DNA of 38,351 nucleotides, taken from positions 1-38,351 of the forward strand of contig CAIMFV010000009.1 of assembly GCA_903840435.1 (NCBI GenBank). The letters are read 5' to 3'. A program made the translations under genes and the position numbers. The stretch comes from an uncultured Caulobacterales bacterium. Its GTDB lineage: Bacteria > Pseudomonadota > Alphaproteobacteria > Caulobacterales > Caulobacteraceae. Shown here one piece after another: positions 8,159 to 17,179 of the stretch (the stretch's first letter is position 1; each line of letters opens with the position of its first letter). The notes beneath the pieces are model-generated. The model made no database searches. It was not told where the DNA came from and saw only the letters and a program-made list of their open reading frames with translations.

Positions 8159-8383
8159 ATGGACGTGCATGCCGCAAAGTATATCGGTGCGGGCTTGGCG
8201 ATGCTGGGCATGATCGGTGCCGGTATTGGCCTTGGAACCCTGTTCGGCAACTATCTGCAAGGCGCGCTGCGCAATCCGTCAGCCGCAGCTGGCGAGCGCC
8301 CCATGCTGTTCCTCGGCATGGCCTTGACCGAAGCGCTGGGCATCTTCGCCCTCGTCATCGCCTTCATCATTCTGTTCGTCTAA
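8159..8383 (+). CDS. atpE: F0F1 ATP synthase subunit c
   Basis: 74 residues, two transmembrane helices joined by the polar loop ALRNPSAAAGERP (RNP is the F1-contact loop). The proton-binding carboxylate is E58 in the MALTEALGIFALVIAF helix. The first helix has the glycine repeat GAGIGLG used for tight ring packing. ATG 8159 is preceded by AAGGA at good distance, a stronger ribosome site than its neighbours, consistent with the high copy number of c in the ring. Confidence 0.97.
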   Translation: MDVHAAKYIGAGLAMLGMIGAGIGLGTLFGNYLQGALRNPSAAAGERPMLFLGMALTEALGIFALVIAFIILFV

Positions 8384-8399
8384 GATTTTGAGCGCCGCC

Positions 8400-8963
8400 A
8401 TGGCCGAAACCTCCTCCGGAACCGAGGCGACAACCACGGCGAGCACGGAAGCCCCAGCCGGGGCTTCCGGCGGTATGCCGCAATTCGATTTCGCCTTCTG
8501 GCCCGGTCAGATCTTTTGGGCCTTGATCATCTTTGTCGGGCTCTATGTCGTTTTGTCCAAGGCCTTGTTGCCGAAGGTCAAGGCGGCATTGGATACGCGC
8601 GATCAAAGGATCAAGGGCGACATGGATGAAGCGCGTCGCCTGAGGGACGAGGCTCAGGCCCAGGCGGATATTGCAGCGCAGGAGATGGCCGACGCCAAGG
8701 CGCGCGCCCATCGTACGGCGCAGGAGGCGCGCTCCAAGGCGCATGAAGAGCTCAGGACCCGTCAAGCCGCGCTTGAGGTCGACCTGAACCAAAAGATCCA
8801 TGCGGCCGAAGCGCAAATCCGCGCCAGCCGCGATGCGGCTTTGCAAAATGTGCGGGGGATTGCGTCTGACGCCGCCGCCGCAATCTCGGAAAAGCTGACC
8901 GGAGAAGCCGCTGCCCCCGCCGATATCGAGGCGGCCCTCGATGCTCTCGGCGCGTCGCGATAG
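8400..8963 (+). CDS. atpF': F0F1 ATP synthase subunit b' (second b-type subunit)
   Basis: 187 residues from ATG 8400 (MAETSSGTEA). A low-complexity Thr/Ala-rich lead of about 28 residues precedes one membrane span (PGQIFWALIIFVGLYVVLSKALLPKV) and a long charged coiled coil, the b-type peripheral stalk. Together with the next gene it forms a b/b' heterodimer, the arrangement of alphaproteobacteria, cyanobacteria and chloroplasts. A TTG at 8388 would extend it by four residues and begins only four bases after the atpE stop, so tight coupling to atpE is likely either way. Confidence 0.93.
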   Translation: MAETSSGTEATTTASTEAPAGASGGMPQFDFAFWPGQIFWALIIFVGLYVVLSKALLPKVKAALDTRDQRIKGDMDEARRLRDEAQAQADIAAQEMADAKARAHRTAQEARSKAHEELRTRQAALEVDLNQKIHAAEAQIRASRDAALQNVRGIASDAAAAISEKLTGEAAAPADIEAALDALGASR

Positions 8964-8979
8964 GACTTGAAGAAGCGTC

Positions 8980-9483
8980 ATGGACCAAATTCTCCACCTG
9001 CTGCATGAAGACGAAACCTGGGTCCTGGTAGGCTTGATCCTGTTCTTCGGCCTGATCACCTATTTGAAGGTTCCAGGTGCGGCGGGAAAAGCGCTCGACG
9101 CCCGCGCCGCCAAGATTCAGGCGGCACTCGATGAGGCCGAGGCCTTGCGGGACGAGGCAAGTCAATTGCTTGCCAAGCTGAAGCAACAAAGGCTCGAAAC
9201 CGAGCGCCAAGCCGCAGAGATGTTGGCCGCTGCGCAAGAGGAAGCCGTCCGTTTGGAGGCTGAGGCCAAGGCCAAGTTCGAGGACCAATTGGTGCGTCGT
9301 ACGGCGGTCGCCGAGCAACGCATTCGTCAAGCCGAGCAGCAAGCTGCTCAAGAGGTGAAGGCGACGGCGGTGGATTTAGCCGCTCAAGCCGCTGAGGTCG
9401 TCCTGCGCGGTCGGCTGAAAGGCAAGAAGTCCGACCCCTTGGTGGATCAAGTCTTGCCCGAATTATCCTCTCGCCTGAACTAG
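8980..9483 (+). CDS. atpF: F0F1 ATP synthase subunit b
   Basis: 167 residues. One N-terminal membrane segment ([19 protein letters not shown]) is followed by continuous heptads rich in Ala, Glu, Lys and Gln, forming the stalk that holds the F1 stator to subunit a. The last residues ([12 protein letters not shown]) resemble the delta-binding end of alphaproteobacterial b subunits. It starts 16 bases after b' with GAAGAAG upstream. No F1 genes follow, so the F1 operon must lie elsewhere, as is usual in this class. After the stop, GCTTG/CAAGC with a nearby TTTT could be a weak terminator. Confidence 0.94.
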   Translation: MDQILHLLHEDETWVLVGLILFFGLITYLKVPGAAGKALDARAAKIQAALDEAEALRDEASQLLAKLKQQRLETERQAAEMLAAAQEEAVRLEAEAKAKFEDQLVRRTAVAEQRIRQAEQQAAQEVKATAVDLAAQAAEVVLRGRLKGKKSDPLVDQVLPELSSRLN

Positions 9484-9545
9484 GCTTGCGATCTCCGCCA
9501 AGCGTCTATTTTGGGTTTGGCCTTGATGCGACTTAAATCGGTCGC

Positions 9546-9890
9546 TCACAGAATTTCATAGGCCTTCTCAACCGGTCGGCACAGGCGCGCGCCCTTCGAG
9601 GTGACCAAGATCGGCCGTTCCACCAGGACAGGGTGGGCGACCATGGCGGTGAGTATGTCCGCCTCCGTTGCTCCCTCCAGCAGGCCGAGCTCTTCCGCCA
9701 GACCTCCTCGGGTGCGCAGGAGCGCACGGGCGGTGAGCTGCAAGTTTTGAAGCAGGTCTTGTAGCTGGGCGGGGGTCCAACCGGTCTTCAGGTATTCCAC
9801 TACCTCGGGATTGCGCCCAGCGTCTTTCAGCAGGGCCGCCAGTTTGCGCGAGGTGGAGCAGGCCGGGTTGTGGTAAAAAACATCGCGCAT
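9546..9890 (-). CDS. ArsC-family reductase (glutaredoxin-type arsenate reductase fold)
   Basis: 114 residues from ATG 9890. The catalytic motif is FYHNPACSTSRK with C11, equivalent to the thiol that attacks arsenate in E. coli ArsC. The later arginine-bearing segment LVERPILVTSKGARLCRP matches the ArsC signature LxRPIxxxxxxAxxxRP. Length is typical of the ArsC/YffB group. It is the last of four tightly packed genes (purM, purN, unknown, arsC-like; five-base gap), not part of an ars operon, and no arsB or arsR is nearby. The physiological substrate is therefore uncertain. Confidence 0.85.
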   Translation of the reverse strand: MRDVFYHNPACSTSRKLAALLKDAGRNPEVVEYLKTGWTPAQLQDLLQNLQLTARALLRTRGGLAEELGLLEGATEADILTAMVAHPVLVERPILVTSKGARLCRPVEKAYEIL

Positions 9891-9895
9891 GGGCT

Positions 9896-10339
9896 TTATC
9901 CTTTCGGCGGCAAGGGGTTCACATCCGGCGGGACCCAAGCCTTGCGTGCAGCAAGGCTCATCAGAGTTTCGGGGCGCCAATAGCGCGCCATCCACGTCTT
10001 GTCGGCCAAACCGAGGTCAAGCACCGCATTCACCGACGCTGCCAATCCGCCATCCCCAGCTTCAACCAGCAAACGGCGGGTCTCGTAGAGATAGGCTTGG
10101 GTGAGGGTCTCGTGATAGCCCGCTGTGTCGGTATTGGCGACACCGCTGGCAAGATTATAGCTGCGGATCAGATCTGGCATATCGCGCTCCGGATTAAGGT
10201 CCGTCCGGACGCGAATAAGATAGACCGCCGTCGCCACATGGGCGGCATGGGTCCACCGCGTCGGGGCCAGTGTGTGGTCGAGAAAGCCCTGGGCGATGTC
10301 CTCCACCTCGCCATCGGAAGCGTAGCGTGTCTCCGTCAT
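9896..10339 (-). CDS. Conserved uncharacterised protein between purN and arsC-like gene
   Basis: 147 residues, soluble, no signal or membrane segment. Visible landmarks: WTHAAHVATAVYLIR near residue 30 and YHETLTQAYLYETRRLL near residue 80. The two His-bearing helices suggest an all-helical protein with a possible metal or ligand pocket, but I do not recognise a named domain. It overlaps purN by 4 bases and is followed after five bases by the arsC-like gene, so it is co-translated with purine genes. Function not assigned. Confidence 0.75.
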   Translation of the reverse strand: MTETRYASDGEVEDIAQGFLDHTLAPTRWTHAAHVATAVYLIRVRTDLNPERDMPDLIRSYNLASGVANTDTAGYHETLTQAYLYETRRLLVEAGDGGLAASVNAVLDLGLADKTWMARYWRPETLMSLAARKAWVPPDVNPLPPKG

Positions 10340-10923
10340 GGCACCTTAAGCCGTTTGGCATAGTCGGCGAGACAAGCGGGATAGAGCTCGTGTTCGGCAA
10401 TCAATACCCGTGCCGCCAAAGAGGTTTCCGTATCGCCCGGCAGGATCGGCACGCGGGATTGGCCGAGCATCGGGCCTTGATCGACGCCTTCGGTGACGAG
10501 GTGCACCGTACACCCGCCAAAGGCCTCGCCAGCCGCAAGGGCGCGGGCATGGGTGTGCAGGCCTGGATAGGCGGGCAACAGACTTGGATGAATGTTCAGC
10601 ATCCGATCCTGCCAAGCTGTCACCAGATAAGGCGTCAGGACCCGCATATAGCCCGCCAGAGCCACAAGCTGGATGCCCGCGTCTTTCAGCGCTTGATCGA
10701 TTTGGCGCTCATGGGCCTCGCGGTCCTTGCCAAACGGGCGGTGGTCAATGGCGATGGCCGGAACGCCGCGCGCCCGGGCGTGGTGGAGGCCCGCTGCCTC
10801 CGGCGAATTGGACAGGACGAGCGCGATTTCAGCCGGGTAGTCGGGGGCCTCAGCCGCTGCGAGTAATGCCTCCATATTGGAGCCGCGGCCTGAGATCAGG
10901 ATCGCGGTCTTGACCCGTCTCAT
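10336..10923 (-). CDS. purN: Phosphoribosylglycinamide formyltransferase
   Basis: 195 residues. Transfers formyl from 10-formyl-THF to GAR, step 3 of de novo purine synthesis in the cytosol. The N-terminal phosphate loop is [12 protein letters not shown]. The catalytic triad is N110, H112 ([14 protein letters not shown]) and D148 (VTEGVDQGP), each exactly four positions after the E. coli equivalents N106, H108 and D144. It overlaps purM by 4 bases upstream and the uncharacterised gene by 4 bases downstream, so three proteins are translationally coupled. Confidence 0.96.
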   Translation of the reverse strand: MRRVKTAILISGRGSNMEALLAAAEAPDYPAEIALVLSNSPEAAGLHHARARGVPAIAIDHRPFGKDREAHERQIDQALKDAGIQLVALAGYMRVLTPYLVTAWQDRMLNIHPSLLPAYPGLHTHARALAAGEAFGGCTVHLVTEGVDQGPMLGQSRVPILPGDTETSLAARVLIAEHELYPACLADYAKRLKVP

Positions 10924-11948
10924 GCGCGTGCCAAGTCCCCAATCACAAACGCATCTTCGCCGCTGTTCAACAGGGCGGCCAAGACAGCGGGCGCATCATT
11001 GGGCGCCACGGCCAGCACCAAGCCGACGCCACAATTAAAGGTGCGCTGCATTTCAAATTCGCTGACCCCACCGACGCTTTGCAGCCAGGCGAACACCGGG
11101 GGCAAGGTCCAAGCCTGCCAATCAAAATGAGCGCTAAGCCCCTCGGCCAGCACGCGTGGCGGATTTTCGATCAACCCCCCGCCGGTTATATGAACTACTG
11201 CCTTGACGAGGCCCGCCTTTAACAGCGGCAAGACGGCGCGCACATAGATGCGGGTCGGGCGCATCAGGGCTTCGCCGAGGCTGACGCCGGGCTCGAACGG
11301 CGCCGGATCCTGATAGGAAAGGCCAGAGCGCTCGACGATCCGGCGGATCAACGAATAGCCGTTTGAATGGGGGCCGGAGGAGGCAAGACCGATCAGCACG
11401 TCGCCCGCCTTTTGGGCGTCAAGCTTCGGCAGAACGCCATCTCGTTCTACCGCGCCAATGGTGAAGCCTGCCAAATCATAATCACCTTTGGCGTAGAGGC
11501 CGGGCATTTCAGCGGTCTCCCCGCCAACCAGGGCCGCGCCAGCCTGCCGACAGCCCTCGGCAATGCCCGCCACCACCCGCGCTGCAACCGCCACATCGAG
11601 TGCAGCTGTGGCGTAATAGTCGAGGAACATCAGGGGTTCGGCCCCTTGCGCCAAAAGGTCGTTGACGCACATGGCCACGAGATCAATGCCAACCGTATCG
11701 TGAAAGCCGGTTTCGATGGCAATCTTCAACTTGGTGCCGACGCCGTCCGTAGTGGCGACCAAGAGCGGGTCCTGATACCCGCAGGCCTTCAGGTCCAAAA
11801 GCGCACCAAAACCGCCCAGGCTTGCATCCGCGCCAGGGCGGCGGGTGGACTTGGCGAGGGGCTTAATCGCCTCTACCAGCGCATTGCCTGCGTCGATACT
11901 GACGCCCGCCTGGGCGTAGGTTAGGCCGGTCGAAGGGTCGGTGGTCAA
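10920..11948 (-). CDS. purM: Phosphoribosylformylglycinamidine cyclo-ligase (AIR synthetase)
   Basis: 342 residues. Catalyses ATP-dependent closure of FGAM to AIR, step 5 of purine synthesis. Family landmarks: [19 protein letters not shown] at the start, [22 protein letters not shown], the metal/ATP segment [29 protein letters not shown], and the C-terminal [15 protein letters not shown]. The start appears to be TTG (11948), since the fold begins only about eight residues later and no in-frame ATG lies close upstream; no clear ribosome site precedes it. It heads the operon with purN and is divergent from rnd across 77 bases. Confidence 0.96.
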   Translation of the reverse strand: MTTDPSTGLTYAQAGVSIDAGNALVEAIKPLAKSTRRPGADASLGGFGALLDLKACGYQDPLLVATTDGVGTKLKIAIETGFHDTVGIDLVAMCVNDLLAQGAEPLMFLDYYATAALDVAVAARVVAGIAEGCRQAGAALVGGETAEMPGLYAKGDYDLAGFTIGAVERDGVLPKLDAQKAGDVLIGLASSGPHSNGYSLIRRIVERSGLSYQDPAPFEPGVSLGEALMRPTRIYVRAVLPLLKAGLVKAVVHITGGGLIENPPRVLAEGLSAHFDWQAWTLPPVFAWLQSVGGVSEFEMQRTFNCGVGLVLAVAPNDAPAVLAALLNSGEDAFVIGDLARA

Positions 11949-12025
11949 AGGAAAGGTCCCCAGGTCGAGAAAAAAGGCGCCTCACGCCCGTGTACAAGCC
12001 GCGCGCGTCTCGGCATAGCTAGCGC

Positions 12026-13177
12026 ATGAAGCCAATCACCGCCACTCCGGACCTTGTCGCCTTTTGCGATCATGTAAAGTCTTCGCCGTTTTTGACGGTG
12101 GATACCGAATTTATGCGCGAGACCACCTATTGGCCCAAGCTCTGCTTGATCCAGGCCGCGACCGCCGATCATCACGCCGTGATTGATCCCTTGGCCGAGG
12201 GGCTCGATCTGGCGCCGTTTCTGGCCCTGTTGACCGACACCTCGATTCTCAAGGTCTTCCACGCGGCGCGGCAAGATATCGAAATCTTCCATAATCTCGG
12301 CGCGCCACCGACGCCAATCTTTGACACCCAGGTGGCAGCGATGGCGGCTGGCTTTGGCGAACAAATCGCCTATGACGCGCTCGTTCGGCAAATGCTGAAT
12401 GTCGATGTCGATAAGTCGAGCCGGTTTACCGATTGGGCCCGACGGCCGTTGAGCGAGGCCCAGCTGACCTACGCGCTCGGCGACGTGGTTCATCTGGCGG
12501 CACTTTTCCCAAAACTGAAACAGCGCCTTGAGCGCGAAGGCCGCTTGGGCTGGGTCGCCGAAGAGATGACCGGCCTGACCGATCCGGCCCTCTATGACGT
12601 CGCGCCGGAAAATGCCTGGAAGCGACTGAAGCCCCGGCGTTTTACCGTCAAATATCTTGCCGTCTTTGCCAGTGTCGCGGCGTGGCGGGAACGGACCGCC
12701 CAACAGCGTGATCAGCCGCGCGGCCGGATCGTCAAGGACGACGCTATCGACGAGATCGCCACCCAATTGCCCACCGATCTCGATGCCCTCAGCCGACTGC
12801 GCTCCCTCCCCAAAGGCTTTGGCGGGTCACGGTTTGGCCCAGACCTGTTGGCGGCTGTGAAAGAGGCCTTGGCCGATCCAGACGCATGGGCACCCAAGCT
12901 CGATAAACCCCAACATTCCGGCGGACCACCGCCCGGTGCGGTGGTTGAACTCTTGAAGGTCTTGCTGAAGGCGCGGGCGGAGGATGCGGGCGTTGCCCCC
13001 AAGCTTATCGCCACTGTGCCTGATCTGGAAAAGATCGCGTCTGACGACCACGCCCCCGTGGCCGCCTTGCAAGGGTGGCGCAAGGAGCTCTTTGGCGCAG
13101 ACGCGTTGAAGTTGAAGCGCGGTGAATTGGCCTTGATGCTCGAAGGGGCGCGCGTGCGCGTGGTCGAGGCCCAATAG
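12026..13177 (+). CDS. rnd: Ribonuclease D
   Basis: 383 residues. 3'-5' exoribonuclease that trims tRNA and other small RNA 3' ends. The DEDDy catalytic set is visible: D26 and E28 in TVDTEFMRE, D84 in FHAARQDIEIF, and the ExoIII Y-x(3)-D block in LTYALGDVVHLAALF. Helical HRDC-type regions follow, around residues 200-290 (AWRERTAQQRDQPRGRIVKDDAI) and in the C-terminal 80 residues. Length matches bacterial Rnd. It is transcribed alone, divergent from purM and convergent with the TPR-sulfotransferase gene. Confidence 0.94.
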   Translation: MKPITATPDLVAFCDHVKSSPFLTVDTEFMRETTYWPKLCLIQAATADHHAVIDPLAEGLDLAPFLALLTDTSILKVFHAARQDIEIFHNLGAPPTPIFDTQVAAMAAGFGEQIAYDALVRQMLNVDVDKSSRFTDWARRPLSEAQLTYALGDVVHLAALFPKLKQRLEREGRLGWVAEEMTGLTDPALYDVAPENAWKRLKPRRFTVKYLAVFASVAAWRERTAQQRDQPRGRIVKDDAIDEIATQLPTDLDALSRLRSLPKGFGGSRFGPDLLAAVKEALADPDAWAPKLDKPQHSGGPPPGAVVELLKVLLKARAEDAGVAPKLIATVPDLEKIASDDHAPVAALQGWRKELFGADALKLKRGELALMLEGARVRVVEAQ

Positions 13178-13199
13178 GGGCCTTCCCCGATTGGAGCCT

Positions 13200-15179
13200 T
13201 CACTGCCGCCAGGTTTGCAGCGCGTCGCCAAGGGCAGCCTTTAGGGGGGCGAGGTCCGGCTCGAAATTTCGCCATTGCTCAAGCCCACCGCGATAGATCG
13301 GCTGACGCACCTGTTCGGAGCTGACCGTGCGCACCGCGCGCTCGGTTTGATAGAAGGTCAGGCAAGACGGCTCAAAGGCGAGGCCGCAATAGTCGAGCAG
13401 GCGCCGGACTTCGGCCTCGGTATCCTCCACCATGTCTTCATAGAGAAGGGTATGTACCCGTCCGGGCTGAACCGCGTGCATATGGCGCACGAGCCTCAGA
13501 TAGTCTCGATAATAAAGCCCAAGGTCGGTCAAATCGTAGGAGAAGTTCTGACCCAGAGCGAAGTGTTGCTTGAACGCTGAAAAGCAGACGCCGAGCGGAT
13601 GGCGCCGCGCATCAATAATCTTCGCATTGGGCAGGATCAGGCGGATAAGGGCGAGATGGACGAAATTGTTCGGCATCTTGTCGATGAAATAGGGACGACC
13701 CAGGCGTCGGTGGTCGGCGCTCGCCTGCAAATAGGCTTGGCCCATCTCCGTTAGCTGCTGCGCTGTAAGCCGCGCCACACCAGCGGGCTCCGATGCGCCG
13801 AAAGCCTGAGCGAGGTGGCCGATATGGGGCAACTCCATGGTGCCCTCGACCTGCGAATGGCTGGCGAGGATCTGCTCAATCAGGGTTGAGCCGGAGCGCG
13901 GCAAGCCCAGAATGAAGATCGGCTCAAGCGACGGGTCGCCAAGGTCGCGACGCTGGTCAAAAAATTCCGCCGTGAAAGTTTCGAGGGCTGCATCAATCTG
14001 GGCGGTCAATAGGTTGGCGTCATAGGGCGTTTTGCGCCGGCGAATGGCGGCGCCCTCGGCATAGTGCTGAAAGGCGGGGCCAAATTGGCGGCCATCTTCC
14101 AGCGCCTTGCCCAGCGCAAAATGGAGGTGCAGCCGGTCGTCATCCGCCAGATCTGGTCGGGTAAGGGCCACGGCCATGGCCGCTTCGTCTTCGGGAGTGA
14201 AGCGGACGGCTTTGAGGTTGGCAAGGCTCCAATAGGCGTCGCCGGTCTGCGGGGCGAGACTCAAGCAACGGCGATAGGCAGCGATCGCGTCGTCTGTCCG
14301 GCCCACCGTGCGCAAGGCATGGCCCGCATTGAGCCAGATGCGCGGCTGGGAGGGATAGGCCTCTAGCAGGCGTTCATAGACCCCGATGACCAGATCGTCG
14401 CGCCCGACCAGGGCCAGCACAGCGGCCTGAAGGTTCAAATAGGCCGCATCGTCAGGCGCTTCGGCGAGGAGGGGGGCAAGTGTCTCTCGGGCCTCTCGTG
14501 CCTTGTGCTGTTGGAAGTAGGCATTGGCGAGTAAGAACCGCGCCCCCTTACGTTCGGGATGGAGGGCAAGGGCGCTGGACAACAGGGTTTCGGCATCGGC
14601 GAAACGCTCGCGGCGAATATAGAGGTCCCCCATGAGATGCAGCGCCGCCGCATCCTCAGGCTTGGCCCGAATGAAGTCGGCCAGCATCTGCTCAGCGCGT
14701 TCTAGCTCGCCCTTGGCAAGCGCTTGGGCTGCCGGGCGCAATCGCGGCTCTGTCGCCCACAGTCCTTGCTGGGCAAAGGCCGCATCGGAGGCCTCAACCT
14801 CGCCACGCCGAAAATGAAGATCGCCGAGCGCGCCCCAGGCTTCTGACAGGTCGGGCTTGAGACTGACGGCGAGGCGCAAGGCCTCCAGTGCGTCCTGCTC
14901 TCGCCCAAGGGCGGCCAAGCTAACGCCGAGCTCGTATCGGGTCGTGGCGGCCTTGGGCCAGGCCTTGGCGAGGGGAAGGAGGATGTTCAAAGCCGCTTCC
15001 GCGTCGCCTTGGCGGCGGCGCGCAGAGGCCAGCACCAGCGCCGGGCGCGGGTCAGTGGGTGCGAGGTTCGCCAAGCGCCGCGCCATGGCCTCGGCTTCCT
15101 TCGGCTGCGTCGCCAACAGGCTCGCGGCGGCATCGACCTGGGCGGCGAATTCGGCTGGAGATTTGGGCGGCAAGGTCAT
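13200..15179 (-). CDS. TPR-repeat sulfotransferase family protein
   Basis: 659 residues in two parts. Residues 1-400 are tetratricopeptide repeats (for example AWGALGDLHFRRGEVEASDAAF, ALHLMGDLYIRRERFADAE, DAYWSLANLKAVRF). Residues 410-659 are a sulfotransferase domain: the 5'-phosphosulfate loop is LPRSGSTLIEQIL (426-438) and the 3'-phosphate region is ARRHPLGVCFSAFKQHFALG. The family uses PAPS and is related to tyrosylprotein sulfotransferases; the TPR part probably selects a protein or polysaccharide acceptor. No signal peptide or membrane span is visible, so it is likely cytoplasmic. It overlaps the DnaJ-domain gene by 4 bases. Confidence 0.9.
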   Translation of the reverse strand: MTLPPKSPAEFAAQVDAAASLLATQPKEAEAMARRLANLAPTDPRPALVLASARRRQGDAEAALNILLPLAKAWPKAATTRYELGVSLAALGREQDALEALRLAVSLKPDLSEAWGALGDLHFRRGEVEASDAAFAQQGLWATEPRLRPAAQALAKGELERAEQMLADFIRAKPEDAAALHLMGDLYIRRERFADAETLLSSALALHPERKGARFLLANAYFQQHKAREARETLAPLLAEAPDDAAYLNLQAAVLALVGRDDLVIGVYERLLEAYPSQPRIWLNAGHALRTVGRTDDAIAAYRRCLSLAPQTGDAYWSLANLKAVRFTPEDEAAMAVALTRPDLADDDRLHLHFALGKALEDGRQFGPAFQHYAEGAAIRRRKTPYDANLLTAQIDAALETFTAEFFDQRRDLGDPSLEPIFILGLPRSGSTLIEQILASHSQVEGTMELPHIGHLAQAFGASEPAGVARLTAQQLTEMGQAYLQASADHRRLGRPYFIDKMPNNFVHLALIRLILPNAKIIDARRHPLGVCFSAFKQHFALGQNFSYDLTDLGLYYRDYLRLVRHMHAVQPGRVHTLLYEDMVEDTEAEVRRLLDYCGLAFEPSCLTFYQTERAVRTVSSEQVRQPIYRGGLEQWRNFEPDLAPLKAALGDALQTWRQ

Positions 15180-15640
15180 GGGGCGGGCCTTCCGCCAAGC
15201 AAGATGTCCCGGGCGCGGTTTAGCTGGGCCGCCAGTCCCGCCGTCCCGCCCACGTCGGGATGGATGCGTCGCATGAGGCGTTTATAGGCCTCCCGCACGG
15301 CTTCCGGCGAAGCACTTGGCGCGACGCCAAGAATACGCGCCGCGTCCTCGCGGTTCATGCCTTCCGCCGAGGGTGGCGCGGCTTGCGGGCGTTTGGTCCT
15401 GGGTTTGCGGGCTGACAGGGCAAGCAGGCAAACGCACACCGCCGCCAGTCCAGCCTCCCACCACGCGCTGCGAGCCGCAAAAATAAGACCGAGGATAACA
15501 AAGAGCAGGCCCAAGACGCCTGCACTGGGTCGCCAGGCCTGGCGTACCGCCGAGACGCGCTTCGCCAAGCCCAGTCGGATCAGCCAAGGAAGACTGATCA
15601 GACCCGCACCGATCAAGACCAGGAGAAGTTTGACTATCAA
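15176..15640 (-). CDS. Membrane-anchored DnaJ-domain protein
   Basis: 154 residues. Two hydrophobic segments occupy the N-terminal half (VKLLLVLIGAGLISLPWLI and VLGLLFVILGLIFAA, with a further apolar run to about residue 78). A C-terminal J-domain follows (MNREDAARILGVAPSASPEAVREAYKRLMRRIHPDVGG) with the HPD tripeptide needed to stimulate DnaK. A J-domain at the C-terminus of a membrane anchor recalls mitochondrial Tim14/Pam18. It lies 40 bases after mipZ and overlaps the TPR-sulfotransferase by 4 bases, so the J-protein may recruit DnaK to a membrane site used by its neighbours; that is inference. Confidence 0.88.
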   Translation of the reverse strand: MIVKLLLVLIGAGLISLPWLIRLGLAKRVSAVRQAWRPSAGVLGLLFVILGLIFAARSAWWEAGLAAVCVCLLALSARKPRTKRPQAAPPSAEGMNREDAARILGVAPSASPEAVREAYKRLMRRIHPDVGGTAGLAAQLNRARDILLGGRPAP

Positions 15641-15680
15641 GCGATTAAATCAGGCGAGCGATCTTTAGGCCGAGCGGTGC

Positions 15681-16613
15681 CTAGGCAGCGGGGGCGTGGG
15701 CGATGGGAGTTTGGTCTTCGTTCGAGGCGGGTTCAGCCAAGCGGCTCGCATGCATACGCGCCAGATCGTCGGTCAAACCGGTCGCCTGCATCAGATTGCG
15801 CAGCTCCTGACGTGCGGCGATGTGGGTCACCGAAATGGCGACAGGCTTCACGCCGGGGCCGAGGTCGGCAATGGTCAGACCAAAGGGGAAGAGCTCGCGA
15901 TAGATGACGCGGTCGCGCATGCCCGGTCCGACCCGGAAGCCGACGCGTTTGGCCAAAACATCAATGCGTTCCTCCAAGCGTTTGCGGTTGCGCGCCTCGG
16001 CGGTGGCGAGGCGGTTGCGCAGCACCACCCAGTCGACCGAAGCCCGCTCATTGACCATCTTCATCTTGCGCGCTTCCCAAACGGCCAACGAATAAAGGCT
16101 GGGTCGCACGAGATCCAAGGTCAAGGGATCGATCTCGCCCAGCATGGCGAAATCGACGAAGCTGTCGTTCATCGGCGTGATAATGCGGTCGGCGCGGGCA
16201 TGGGCGGCCCGCGACAGGGGCGTGTCGGCGCCGGGGGTGTCGATGAGGATAAAGTCCACCTCAGCGCTGAAGCTTGCAATGACCTGATCGAAAGCCTCTT
16301 TCGCCAATTCGGGTTCAGCCGCGTTTGAGAGCGCGCTGATGTCGGCGTCGTTGAGCACACGGTGCGGCATCGGCACTTCGACGCCGTTGGCACGCGCCCA
16401 GGCATCGCGATTGAGAAAGAACCGACCCAGGGATTGTTGGCGCAGGTCGAGATCGATGACGCCCAACCGCGCGCCGCCATGCATCAGCGCTGTGGCGATG
16501 TGCAGGGCGATGGTCGATTTCCCGGCGCCGCCCTTTTCATTGCCAAGGACGATGATGCTGGCCCGTTTGGCGATCTGGCTCAAGGCGTTGCTCCTCTTGC
16601 GGGGCTGGTCCAT
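15681..16613 (-). CDS. mipZ: Division-plane positioning ATPase MipZ
   Basis: 310-residue ParA/MinD-type P-loop ATPase. The deviant Walker A is GNEKGGAGKST (24-34), with K27 as the signature lysine. IDLDLRQQSLGRFFLNRDAW matches MipZ better than ParA, as do LIDTPGADTPLSRAAHARAD and the motif TPMNDSFVDFAMLG. MipZ forms gradients from ParB at the poles and blocks FtsZ polymerisation there, placing division at mid-cell in alphaproteobacteria that lack MinCD. The 159-base gap upstream holds TGTTAACA but no complete CtrA box that I can see. Neighbours downstream are the J-domain and TPR-sulfotransferase genes. Confidence 0.93.
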   Translation of the reverse strand: MDQPRKRSNALSQIAKRASIIVLGNEKGGAGKSTIALHIATALMHGGARLGVIDLDLRQQSLGRFFLNRDAWARANGVEVPMPHRVLNDADISALSNAAEPELAKEAFDQVIASFSAEVDFILIDTPGADTPLSRAAHARADRIITPMNDSFVDFAMLGEIDPLTLDLVRPSLYSLAVWEARKMKMVNERASVDWVVLRNRLATAEARNRKRLEERIDVLAKRVGFRVGPGMRDRVIYRELFPFGLTIADLGPGVKPVAISVTHIAARQELRNLMQATGLTDDLARMHASRLAEPASNEDQTPIAHAPAA

Positions 16614-16772
16614 TGCGAATCACCCAAGGACCAATCCGAACCGATGAAAATGTTAACACATTCCAAACCGTCGCCCAGTGCCTCTTCCGACGGCTTTGGG
16701 TCAGTCCAGTTCCTCCGAAAACTCAAACCCTGGACAAGACCGCTTTGAGGTCGAAATCGTCTCGCCGCAAAC

Positions 16773-17171
16773 TCACCACGCGCCGAGCTCACGCAATTTC
16801 TGCGCAAGTTCGGGCGGGGCACTCGCTTCCCCACCGGAGTTTAAATCGTCGGGCGCATCGGCGGGGGTCAGATAGCGCCACCCCTGAAAGGGGCGGCGGG
16901 GCAGGGGGAAGGTGCGCACGACCGGCAGACCGACAAGGATTTCGCAGCGCGCCTCAGAGCCTTCCCCCAGCGCCTGCACGGCCAATATGGGCTGGCGACA
17001 CAAAACCTGTCCCTTGATCACCCAATAGAGCGATCCCCCCTGCAACAACTCGTCCGCCCGCTTTGGCGTTTGGCGGGTATGCACGACCCTTTGGGCGACC
17101 CCGCGCCAGTAGGCTTCAAGGGTCTCGACCTGATCGACACCGACGCAGAGCTTTATCAGATGCAAAGCCAT
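16773..17171 (-). CDS. DUF1489 family protein
   Basis: 132 residues. The DUF1489 signature is clear: LHLIKLCVGVDQVE at the N-terminus, a middle segment GGSLYWVIKGQVLCRQPIL, and RRPFQGWRYLTPADAPDDL near the end. The family is small, alphaproteobacterial and of unknown function, often near growth or lipid genes; no membrane segment or signal is seen. It begins eight bases after the enoyl-CoA hydratase stop and is probably in the same transcript; mipZ follows after 159 bases. Confidence 0.85.
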   Translation of the reverse strand: MALHLIKLCVGVDQVETLEAYWRGVAQRVVHTRQTPKRADELLQGGSLYWVIKGQVLCRQPILAVQALGEGSEARCEILVGLPVVRTFPLPRRPFQGWRYLTPADAPDDLNSGGEASAPPELAQKLRELGAW

Positions 17172-17179
17172 AGATTTGG

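Noticed and set aside
6958-9483. Absence of F1 genes as a deletion
   Set aside because: Separate F0 and F1 operons are normal in alphaproteobacteria.
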